Shown here: positions 15,701-24,505 of the stretch, in pieces
Numbering within the stretch: the stretch's first letter is position 1
How the letters are laid out: every line of letters begins with the position of its first letter
Assembly (NCBI GenBank): GCA_016165875.1
Contig: JABBOT010000014.1
Span: 13,207,432-13,271,431, forward strand
From: Acanthopleura granulata
Lineage: Eukaryota; Mollusca; Polyplacophora; Chitonida; Chitonidae
Reading direction: 5' to 3'
DNA: 64,000 nucleotides
The notes under the pieces: generated by a model
What the model saw: the letters and a program-made list of their open reading frames with translations, nothing else
What the model was told of the DNA's origin: nothing
The model's database searches: none
Made by a program: the position numbers and the translations under genes

Positions 15701-18700
15701 TTCAATAGTTTCCACATATAAGCCTACACCATAACACACCTAAGAAAAGTTTCAAAAAAAGTTATTTAGACTAGACGTACGATAGGGAAAATTGAAAAGC
15801 TGAAAGTTTTTTAATTTATGAAGCTCCTCAACAAAGGAGAGATTGTTTGTACCCCCCTAACACAGCGAGATAGGTGATCGGTAAATGAAAGTAAACAAAA
15901 TTGCCTGACATGACACAGTTGAACTCTTTTTACCCTCTGCGGCAAAAGAGTTCAAACTCGAAACTCCACTATTGTGGCTATACTGATGGGCGTTGCCGAT
16001 GTGATGTTTCAAGATTCGTATATATACTCAAAAAAAAAAAAAAAAAAAAAAAAGAAACGCACAGTTTGAACATTTGAGTAACACCTGATATCACAAAACG
16101 TCGAAAGAGCTTCCACTGCTTATTTCATGTTTACTGCCATTCTGACTCTCTTTGCATCGTGGAATATGGCTGGAAGTGAAAAAGGAAACTGGTTTGTACA
16201 AGTTAAATTTCAACCTATGCGTTACTTTTTGACATCGTGTATTTCTGTATTAGCATAGATGAGTATGCGTTGCCCTGTGATAGTTCAACATTGGATTTAG
16301 AGGCAGTCTAAAATGAGCGTGTCTGGAATGGTTGGCTTACCTCTATTCCGCATGCGGTGGCCTCCCCCGACACCGTGGGGCTGACGGTTAGAGTGTAGGG
16401 ATCAGCGGCTGTCCCCGCCCCAGTGATCTGGGGGTTAGATGACGTCAGACTACAGTCGTTCGGGTGACCGGCCGCGAAGATAAACGTGGGGCTTCCCTCA
16501 GCCCCAGACTGAAAGGTGAAGGTCATGGATTGCTGGTCGGTATCACAGCTGCTCTCAAAGACTGAAACATGAAATAAATTACAGATTTAACCTTTTCTTT
16601 TATTTAGTAAATTATGCATTATATGAAATACATTAATATGATATAACATGAAACAATAGCACTTCGCCATGCAGCTGTACGGCAGTACGCCGCATCAGTC
16701 CCTACTACAGGTATGGATATCAGGGGTCCGTTTCACAAAATAATCGCAAATTGCATACATTACGGCATACATTACCATTAGACCCTGCGCGTCTGTGGCT
16801 TGGCCCTGTACTTTACTATTGTGGTTAATAGTAAAGTACAAGACCAAGCCACAGAGACGCGCAGTGTCTAGTTACCATGGTAAATTCGCTTGACGCGACG
16901 CTGATACGCTAGACGCTTGGAGAGCTGACGCGTAGTTCGGGCTTCACTACACCAAGATGTGTCGCCTAGTGCCGTAGTTCTCCAGTAAAAGGACAGGCCA
17001 CATTTACGCAAAGTAGGCATCATCTAAAAGGCCATTTGGTACTGGTTCCAAATATGGTTTCTAATAGTTTTGGCATTTTTCTTTTACACTGATTAGAAAG
17101 GAAATATAGATTGCGGTGCTACGGTGGACTTTTTGGACTTCATAATGAAGCACAGTGACGTCACAGATTATTTTCAGCTGCTAAATATCCTTCTTATTGA
17201 TATATTTCTACGTTTTACATGAATACATATGTAGTACAACACATATATCTATCTTAAATGTTACAACATAACAGTTACAACATATTCATGAGCATACAAT
17301 GAATTTATGACGTCACTGTGTTCCAGTATGGTCCAAGAAGTCCACGGTAGCACCACAAGCTTTATTTCTTTTTTAACCAGTTTTAAAAAATGCCAAAAAA
17401 ATGAAGACCATATTTATAATCTGCACGAAATGGTCTTTCAGACGAAGCGCACCGTGTGTAAATGTGGTCTGTTATTTTAAAAGAAAAGATATCAAAAAAT
17501 ATAACCTAAGTTATTTCAGAAGAGGGGCCCATACAGACTTTAACGTGCATAGACTTTTTCTATGACATGTCTGGTAACTCTATAAATCACCTTTAAATCT
17601 GGAATACTTACTATACGCCATTTGAGCGAAACCGGAAACACGATTTCGCGTCATCCGTACCGTACACTCTTCAGTATCAAGGGCAAGACACACATATGGG
17701 TTGATAATACGGCCCCTTTATTATTACAATCAAAGGCCACGCACTGTGGTCTCCTGGTTGAGATCTTGGGGAATAACCCCAGGAGCATTCCACTAACACT
17801 TTCTCGTTGAAAATGGCTTTAAAGTATTCCCGAACTGTCTCGTAATCACAAGGAAAACATCTGATTTAACATTATATCTATATGGCAAAGTGGCGAACTA
17901 GGTACTGTTGACGTTACAGCGGAAACAGATGTCTTCAAGGTTGGTAGAAATATCTCGCCCTTGGTTGGTTAAAGTTGAGAGAGTGGCGATCCGTTCGATT
18001 ATCCCAACGTGGGCATTTTTCCTTCCTTTGAACTGCTATATCTCGGTTATCATACATCACAAAATAAAAAGTGACGCTTTTGAACAATGAACAGGGACCT
18101 TTAAGGATACATATATACATTTTGTCTGCTCTACCAATTCTCTCTTTCCTATATATCGGGTGCCAAAGAAGAATTTCTCGCTTTAAATATCTGTTTTGTT
18201 CAAGGGTGGATAATCAGTTTAAACTGTGGTCATTTTCAGCCAAGTTGCAGCACACTGAGAGAGTCAGAATGTTTGTAATCATGAGATAAGTAGCGCAATC
18301 TCATTCAGCCAAGCATGACACCATGCTCATTGTGGACCTAGGTCACATCTGTGTCAACAACGTGCTTTAACTCGGCGTTTGCTGTTTGGAGACAGTATTC
18401 GTGTGCATGTGTCCGGATGGCCGCCTAGGCAACTACAGTCAGTGTGCACAAACAAACAAACCTCCCTTTCCATTCATGTTTCTGATATACTAGGTATCCA
18501 GTATCATCTCCCATTCTTCTCTCCCCAACCATCTGTCTGTAAATGGGTATCTGAATGCCTTATCTTGTTTCATTACCCCCAGCGTGTGAGCGCCTGAATC
18601 TGGGTCTTGTATAAAGAAACGAATTACTTCATACACCTCTAAATCCCAACAAATTTAATCTGACTCTCGAAAACCCACGACATGTCTTCTATTCCAGGTC

Positions 18701-20098
18701 GCCATACGTCATTTTTGACAAATAACCTACACAAAGTCCTGTTTTTCACTCAAATTTGACGTTATCATCCACATGGCTTGAGAGCGGTGTCATTATAATA
18801 CATGAGCTCAATAAAGAGACACCCGTTTTGCCCAAATTAATGCGTGAACACTTACCACCTTCTTGAGCCGCTGTACACTACAAATCAGACCAAAAACGAT
18901 AGGCATGTATTAACAGGTATAAATTATAACAAAATGGAAAATTACCAAATAGTAATTGAATGAATATGAGTCAGTTGAATGTAGCTGTGTTGTAAACATG
19001 CAGATAGGCGCACCTCTTAAATAAGCTAAGTAACACTCAAAATTCTCAAAATAAGCACCTGATATAATACTGGGATAAGCACTGCTAACAATTCAGCAGA
19101 TACATCTTGCCAATTTGTGGTTAGGTCCGCCAGCAACCTGCGAATGGTCCTGGCTCTGCTCCGTGTCCCCCACCATAATGCCGGTAGCCGTCGTTTAAGT
19201 AAGCCTGGGATATCTTCTTGAATTCAGGGTATTTAGAGGCACGAACGTCTTAGCCCCTAATCTGGAGTATATAGGTCTACATGAGTACTAGGGGGTCCAG
19301 GCGAGGATGGCACTAAGTCACCTTTGTTAGAGCCCAAGTGACAAAGCGCTGAACGGCAGACTTCAAAGTTTGCTTTAGACTGTACGTAGGTGCCGACAGG
19401 CGGTACCTATGTAGTGACAGCATAATACCTTAAAGACCTTTTTTCCCCGATCTTTTTATTTACGTGCCTGTTTGTCTGTTGGACGTGGGTCAAACCAAGG
19501 TGAAAATTTAGTTGTGACCAAGATAAAATGTATGTTATGGTCAGCCTGATGTACCTGACCAAATAATATATATAAATATACGCTTTTAAAACATGGATAG
19601 AGTCCTGTCAACGCCGCTGGTCGAGTCAGACAAACGGGACAGCTCTCTGGAATTACACAGTGATTACGAGTGAAAGGCCTGGCAACAAGCTTCTAGGTGT
19701 TGCCAATGTAAAGTAACGGTCACAATGACCGTAATATCATCGTGTGAAATAATATGTGAAACTGACACAGATCACATGCTTCTCCTATTAATTCTTAGAG
19801 TTTTACCAGTAAAGACCTGTAGAGATAAACACCTCGTAAAAATATCCTAGTCTATGTAGTAAAAACACCATAATAAAAGTGTTCCTGGCCATTTCCAGCA
19901 CTTTTCACCTTTGATCTTGTCCTCCAAACACTGACATGATGTCTTCTGACATAGTTAGGCATTGTCATTAAATCTTAATAATTTACATTTCTCGAGGCTT
20001 GGTTACATAAAAACAGAAATCTAATTTATATACTATGTACTCACCGCTACTGTCAAGAGGAATACGGCTGCCAAGTTCACATAGTCACGCCTGTCCAT
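1723..20098 (-). CDS. ZP-domain transmembrane protein with two tandem ZP-N modules (12 exons)
   Basis: Exons on the minus strand: 20045-20098, 18856-18877, 16341-16561, 15314-15424, 14368-14380, 8424-8635, 7613-7761, 6764-6897, 4946-5024, 3012-3177, 2474-2576, 1723-1913 (stop). They sum to 1455 nt (484 aa) with every splice phase matching. All introns are GT-AG; the weakest donor is AAAA/GTAGGC after exon 7. Residues 1-18 are a hydrophobic signal peptide. ZP-N module 1 covers about 26-136 and module 2 about 137-261, each with four Cys in ZP-N spacing. ZP-C covers about 262-390 (key stretches RSCDA, NGCSIDG, FFCMVDFC). RLRR at 395-398 fits a furin-type cleavage site. A transmembrane helix at about 446-471 is followed by an Arg-rich tail. 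Family knowledge: such proteins polymerise through ZP modules after furin release, in egg coats or apical matrices. Which matrix is not visible here. No canonical AATAAA was seen downstream. I am sure of the family; exons 2, 5 and 7 rest on phase and splice sites and need cDNA. Confidence 0.85.
3655..3716. repeat. Poly(C) run followed by (CA)n microsatellite
   Basis: About 16 C at 3655-3670, then CCCTCAG and about 18 CA dinucleotides to 3716. It lies in intron 9 of the ZP gene (between exons 9 and 10). Confidence 0.95.
5088..6425. mobile_element. Fold-back (long inverted repeat) element with nested SINE
   Basis: The left arm (about 5088-5300) and right arm (about 6225-6425) are inverted copies. 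CCGGTTCGATATTCAAAAG and AATCATTATTCCTACCAAAT on the left pair with AATATCGAACCGG and ATTTGCTAGGAATAATGATT on the right. The middle holds two to three diverged copies of a block ending in ACATACAAGAGCC-like sequence, and a complete SINE (5455-5722). No transposase frame is visible, so it is non-autonomous. It sits in intron 8 of the ZP gene. Confidence 0.75.
5455..5722 (-). mobile_element. Full-length tRNA-derived SINE
   Basis: Read on the minus strand: GGGGCCTCCGTGGCTCAGTC (A-box region), TGTGAGCTCAAG (B-box-like), the central part with CCGGCCGTACGTGGC, the core CCACCATAATGCTGGCCGCC, TATTCTTGAGTACGGCGTAA, and an AAATAAATAGATAAATA tail. This is one of two complete copies in the window. Confidence 0.92.
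7975..8412. repeat. Degenerate tandem repeat of about 45-50 bp next to ZP exon 6
   Basis: About nine diverged units of CATTACTGTGTCAAATCTAC followed by CACTTATCTGACTAATT. The last unit stops at the exon 6 donor region (8422-8423). It lies in intron 6. Confidence 0.7.
8690..8990 (-). mobile_element. Second SINE family (tRNA-like head, GC-rich body)
   Basis: Minus-strand copy with head GGTGGCCTGGAGATTTGAGC, CGAGATCAATCCCGCGTC (B-box-like), ACCAAAGACTTTAAAAATTG, then a body with CTTTGGCGGCAAGGCCTTGC. It matches a copy at 42780-43085 over most of its length. Confidence 0.7.
9050..13190. other. Intron 5 of the ZP gene, no gene found
   Basis: AT-rich sequence without a supported coding segment. 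The open frames at 9863-10270 (plus) and 11881-12195 (plus) have no recognisable motif, no splice context and no shared family with other parts of the window. Confidence 0.6.
11755..11845. repeat. Tandem duplication of 45 bp
   Basis: Two near-identical units of CACTCACCGACTTAATGCAT then ATAGGAGTCAAATCAA. Confidence 0.9.
13199..13497 (+). mobile_element. SINE, nearly full length, diverged head
   Basis: B-box region GCTGTGAGTTCAGCTC, then TGGGAGGGCCCGCTAGC, core CATAATGCTGGCCACCGTCG, tail AAACTCCAATGAAATAAATA. The A-box is degraded. Confidence 0.85.
14197..14275 (-). mobile_element. SINE fragment (head only)
   Basis: Minus-strand head GACCCAGGTGCTTCTCAAC, GCTGTGAGCTCAAGTCTAG, TTCATGCTGGCTTCCTGG. 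The core and tail are missing. Confidence 0.7.
14368..14380 (-). CDS. 13-nt micro-exon of the ZP gene (exon 5)
   Basis: Minus-strand ATCTTTGCAG / AGACCTCCCACTG / GTGAGT gives a 13-nt exon that changes phase 0 to phase 1. This is exactly what is needed to join exon 4 (ends phase 0) to exon 6 (needs phase 1). It encodes RPPT plus the first base of Val. It occupies the same place in module 2 that the 22-nt exon 2 occupies in module 1. Confidence 0.6.
15040..15185 (+). mobile_element. SINE, 3' part
   Basis: CAGCAACCTGCGGACGGTC, core GTAGTGCTGGCCGCCGTCG, AAATATTCTCGAGTCCGGCG, tail AATTAAGTAAATAAAT. A short (TTTA)n precedes it. Confidence 0.85.
16029..16053. repeat. Poly(A) tract
   Basis: About 25 A in a row in intron 3 of the ZP gene. 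Confidence 0.9.
16769..16880. repeat. Perfect-core hairpin, arms of about 50 bp
   Basis: CTGCGCGTCTGTGGCTTGG ... TGTACTTTACTATT, a loop of about 6 nt, then AATAGTAAAGTACA ... CCAAGCCACAGAGACGCGCAG. The outer parts TTACCAT and ATGGTAA also pair. It could be a MITE or a recent palindromic duplication. Confidence 0.85.
16985..17490. mobile_element. Fold-back element with about 200-bp arms
   Basis: Left arm GGCCACATTTACGCAAAGTA ... GTGCTACGGTGGACTTTTTG ... AGCACAGTGACGTCA pairs with right arm TGACGTCACTGTG ... AAGAAGTCCACGGTAGCACC ... ACCGTGTGTAAATGTGGTC. No frame for a transposase. A shorter related stretch is at 15500-15720 (shared ACGTGAATACATATATGTAG and AGTACAACACCTATA). Confidence 0.75.
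17478..18135 (+). repeat. Unclassified dispersed repeat, copy 1 (most complete)
   Basis: Starts TTTTAAAAGAAAAGATATC, contains CGTCATCCGTACCGTACACT, CACTGTGGTCTCCTGGTTGA, AACACTTTCTCGTTGAAAAT and TTGGTTGGTTAAAGTTGAGA, and ends near ACATTTTGTCTGCTC. About 650 bp without a long frame or clear terminal inverted repeats. Confidence 0.7.
19128..19205 (+). mobile_element. SINE fragment (core)
   Basis: CGCCAGCAACCTGCGAATGG and CCCACCATAATGCCGGTAGC. The tail is absent. Confidence 0.65.
20045..20098 (-). CDS. Signal-peptide first exon of the ZP gene
   Basis: The ATG at 20098-20096 opens 18 codons, MDRRDYVNLAAVFLLTVA, a typical charged then hydrophobic leader. It ends in phase 0 at a strong GTGAGT donor. 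The next exon (18856-18877) adds CTAAQEG, so a signal-peptidase cut near TVA-C or TAA-Q is plausible. This copy alone in the surrounding repeat array keeps an open frame joined to a donor site. Confidence 0.75.
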
Positions 20099-20560
20099 TT
20101 TTACACCCGATACCTGTACGCAATAAAACATGAAGCAAACATGTTGGACATGAAGTATCAAGAGGAACACGACTGCCAAACTCACACAGTCCCGTCCGCC
20201 CATGTTTACACCCGATACCTGTACGCAATAAAACACGAAGCGAATGTGTTACCATGAAGTATATCACGAAGAGCACGACTGCCAAGCTCACACAATCACG
20301 TCAGTCCATGTTACCTGTACGGAATAAAACATGAAGCGAATGTGTTACCATGAAGTATGTCAAGAAGACCACGACTGCCAAGCTCACACAATCACGTCAG
20401 TCCATGTTACCTGTACGGAATAAAACATGAAGAGAATGTGTTACCATGAAGTATGTAACGAAAAACACGACTGCCAAGCTCACACAGTCACGTCAGTCCA
20501 TGTTTACATTTTGTACCTGTACGGAATAAAATGTGAAGCAAACATGTTAGCAGGATATAT
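20045..20560 (-). repeat. Tandem array of about five degenerate copies of the ZP signal-peptide exon
   Basis: About five units of 95-125 bp repeat in tandem. Each contains, on the minus strand, a version of TACAGGTA..., an ATGG start and GTGAGCTTGGCAGTCGTG-like leader coding. The first unit is exon 1. The second stays open for about 20 codons (begins MGGRDCVSLAVVF) but has no GTGAGT donor. Units 3, 4 and 5 read ATG GAC TGA, so they stop at codon 3. The outer units are therefore decayed duplicates that may still carry promoter or 5'UTR sequence. Confidence 0.75.
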
Positions 20561-21670
20561 AATGAATATACCGCGTATTATATAAGCAAGACAGCAAAAA
20601 CTTGTATTCCCCGGATACCACAGGAAGCACACAGGCATGACAAGGAATTACGGCCTGTGTATAGCTTTATATACAAGTACGTAATAGTACAAGACTGACA
20701 CGCCCTTAACACAGTTGTTCACTGGAAAGTGATTGTTGACGTGGTTGTTAGACCAGCACGACTCACAATATATCACTATGTCATGCAATAACCGTAAGCT
20801 AATTATTACAGATCCCTGTTGAGGTCCGCTTCATACAGGCAATTCGGGCCGCGTAGCCTACAACCCTCTCCCTAATTAAACTCTTAAATATATGCATGAA
20901 ATCGATAAAAGTTTGACGGCTTGTTCTATGCTGTGGTAGAAAAATTTCACATACATTAAAACATCCAACTTCCAGTGTTGTATTTTGCACAGGTTATCTG
21001 ATGGCTATAGCTAATGGGGAAAGTGTATGAATTCAAATATTTCTCCATTTCGTTAACACTGAAGGGTATTTCTCTTAGATCTGTAAAGACAGACAGCGCC
21101 AAATTAAGCTACAACGCATTGAGTTCACTTTGATAAAAATATGTGTTTACAGGAGACATTCAAAACTTTTTCACTCGGATTCTAATTTAGGTAATTAGCT
21201 TTCTTAACCGCTGTGAACTATATACTGATGTGTGTAAGACAGATCCTAGAATGTAATTATGTGTTTACTGTATAGGACTTCAGATATTCAGATGTCAGCA
21301 TGCGCTGAAACCGGTGGGCTATTTCCCTCCATGTACTTTCGCCTCGGTAGGAGTCGTTGCGTTTACTGTTTTAACCGTAGAGCGCTCGATCTTCACTACC
21401 ATTTAGAGGCACGCGACTCTGTCGACTGCTGGTCCCAAATTTACGACCACTTTCTTATTCTTTTACAATAGTTATTAATTGTTTGTTCTGTTCATTAATA
21501 AAATGTTAAGTAAAGTTCATTCTCAGTAAAGTTTAAACTTGTTGTCTATCAGGCACCGTATAAAAACGGCATATGGTGTAACCTTTCTATGAATTTATCT
21601 TTTTTCGGACATTGTCGAGTGAAACTGATCGGGACCTACACCGAGGCTGCCAACGTATACGCGACCTGTA

Positions 21671-21886
21671 ACACAGATTTTTACCCGACAAACTGATATA
21701 CAGAATTATCCAACTATAACTCTGAACTACAATCTCCATAAACCAATTTATCGCTCCACATCTTCACTCTACACGTCAAAAATCAAGTGTCCTCGAGAGT
21801 GGAACAAAATATGCTTGTACCTCAAGCCCATCAACTCTACATCACTGTCTAAATATCAACTGACAGACCATCTACTTGTAAACTAA
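21671..21886 (+). pseudogene. Decayed C-terminal end of a LINE-like reverse transcriptase
   Basis: An open stretch of about 71 codons without ATG ends at TAA 21884-21886. It includes NLHKPIYRSTSSLYTSK and KCPREWNKICLYLKP, like the 'PR.WN' end of CR1/Jockey-type ORF2. It is followed by (ATT)n and a T-run, as at a retrotransposon 3' end. No catalytic domain is left nearby. Confidence 0.35.
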
Positions 21887-23691
21887 CACTCTAATTTCTG
21901 CCTTTCACCTTACATTATTATTATTATTCTTTTTTTTTTTTTTTGCAAATGAATCTTATTCACCTTGTACTGTTTGCTCCATGCGTCACTCTCATTGCTT
22001 TTATACATGGACAGAATAAATTCTTCAGAGCTTTAATCCCGTCAAATGCTATAATAGACCTACATGTATATGTTTCTGTTATAATTATATGGTGAATAAG
22101 ATGAAAGTGAAATTTCCGTTAATTATCACTTGATGGACTTGATGATTCACGGACAGCAAAGCATACGTGGTCAGAATTACTTCATCATTAATGTGGAAGC
22201 GGTTTCGTACCCTACAGGTATGGCATGTTCGCGACCCCGAAAAGACCAAATCTTTGTAGTAGCATACACAGAAGAGCTATGTTGTAAATATTTATGCAGT
22301 ACAAATTTTCTACAGTTTGAGGAGGAACACGACTACGAATGTGTAGAAAAAGGTTTTTATATCCCTGCAAAACAGATCCATTAAATAAAAACGTTATCTT
22401 CTAAAATTGATTTTTAGTTCTCCTTTTCATCGAAACCTTAAATGACTCTACTTAAAACTCAACATCACAAAAGAGTATTTACATCAACACTAGATTTATA
22501 GCGGAATGATTAAATCTATTTACTTATATTTTCTGATCAGATGGCTAGGCTTACCTCAGTTAGGCCAGACTTTGGCAGCGAATCCTGTCTTCCCGGTTTA
22601 TGTATTCACCTTGGATACGGCAAGTCGGGTTAGGAAGCCTCCACATACACGCCTTGAAATAGATTAAACTCACTAAACAGACCTGCGGTACCTGCGGTAC
22701 ATTATTACCTGCGTGTACCCGAGCGCACACAAATGTAAAGGGTAATAAAGCTTTGTCAATAAACAACGACAAAGGTGTACGCACGAAATAGTTTTGTGAA
22801 GTCTGTGCCTTTCACACACAGTATATCATGTTTCATATTTCACCCGACCCATCTCTGCAGTTTATAGTTATCTACAAAGTCTTCTGAACCTGTAAGGGCG
22901 TTGGCCAAATCCCTAGGCTCGTATATGTATATGATGAAAGTACGTTATGGCTAGCTGGGTACTGAATTCCATAAGGAGATGACTTATAAATACGTCCAAG
23001 CAGCGGTCTATGTAGCCACACTATCTCGTTCGGCGCAAGTCAACTTAAGAGATTTCAACCATGTGGGTTCTAAACTGGAGACAGATACTTCGTTGAGGGG
23101 ATGTATGCATATGTTATGCATAGGGTACACATTGCGTACCAGATGTTGTGACGTGTGACAGATCATTGTTCCATGCATGTGCATCTTGACAGCACGACTC
23201 TTTGCAGCTTTTCTAGACCAGCGACGTTTGGAGAATATCAGTCAAAAGCACTGCATTTCTTAACCTAATTCTGCTTATGGCAAGGTGTTAGGGTTGTATA
23301 GGTTGCTCACTTTTAAACATTTAAATAAACAGTTTTAATGCAACTCTACCTGAGGTAAGCTAACAAGAGGTCGGATTTCGCCAGTTACGTGTGACTATTT
23401 GTCAGCTATCACACTGTCGGTAGCGCCACGGGATCTCAGTGCAGTTAAAGATGGGCTCGTCTTTTTGGACGAGTGATCTCAGTGCAGCACAACATGTATT
23501 CAACTCTTTGGGCATTTAGAAATCCATATGCCATGGTTGTGAGCTATTAAAATACAGAAATGTTACTGGATCAAGAATACTGTTCGAAATTCGGTGGATC
23601 ACACGTTATCTTTACATCCTGCCCCCGCGACACGTCAGTTCCACAGGATGAACTTGTACCTCTGACTTAGAGGAGTAATTTAAAAAGCCTG

Positions 23692-23922
23692 GGGGCCTTC
23701 GTGGCTAAAGCTTGCTTGTCCCTCACCAGTGCGATCGCTGGGAATTCAAGTCTAGCACATCCTGTCTTCCTCGCCTGTCGTATGTGGAAACATCTTCCAG
23801 CAACCTGCGGAAATGTCGTGGTTTTCCGCTGGGTTCTGTCGGGTTCCCTCCAACTATAATGTTGGCTCCCTTTTTAATAGTGAAATATTCTGAAGTGCGG
23901 CGTAAAACACCAATCACATAAT
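23692..23922 (+). mobile_element. SINE, nearly full length, diverged
   Basis: Head GGGGGCCTTCGTGGCTAAAG, B-box-like GCTGGGAATTCAAGTC, CAGCAACCTGCGGAAATGTC, a degraded core TATAATGTTGGCTCCC, tail AAAACACCAATCACATAATG. Confidence 0.85.
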
Positions 23923-24366
23923 GAATTTAAATAGCCACTCAGATGAATGTTATAAGCTATAGATCGACTGAAATATATACTGATATGTTTACTGATTTAT
24001 TGATTTCTTCCTTTATTTATTTCACTGGCGGTTAACGAGGGAACCTTAACTTATACGACGGCCGTCATTTCTGGACAAATCAAGAAGGCCACTGCACCTC
24101 ATCAGCCACTCTGCAATAGTCGTCAAATGCCATTACTGTGCCGGTTTAGTGCCAGTAATCAGAAGCAGTCTGCGTATAAAATAAGAGCGCCGCCTGTTTT
24201 CTTTCGACCGCCAGTTGTTTCTATAAATTCTTCCGTACACCGCCTCGGCTAAATGACCGTCTGGGCGTATAAAGATCCCAAATCATTAAGAGTGCGTCTC
24301 AATAATTGCATGTATGTAATCAGTGATTAAGACATATGGGGATGACAGCTGATATTATTGACCGTG

Positions 24367-24505
24367 TCTGTCAGGAACCTGTGGAGGGTGGTGGGTTTCC
24401 TCCGGGCTCTGCCCGGTTTCCTCCCACCATAATGTTGGCCGGCGTCGTATAAGTGAAATATTCTTGAGTACGGCGTAAAACACTAATCAAATAAATAAAT
24501 AAATA
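24367..24505 (+). mobile_element. SINE, 3' part
   Basis: GTCAGGAACCTGTGGAGGG, core CTCCCACCATAATGTTGGCC, TTCTTGAGTACGGCGTAAAA, tail AAATAAATAAATAAATAAG. Confidence 0.88.
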
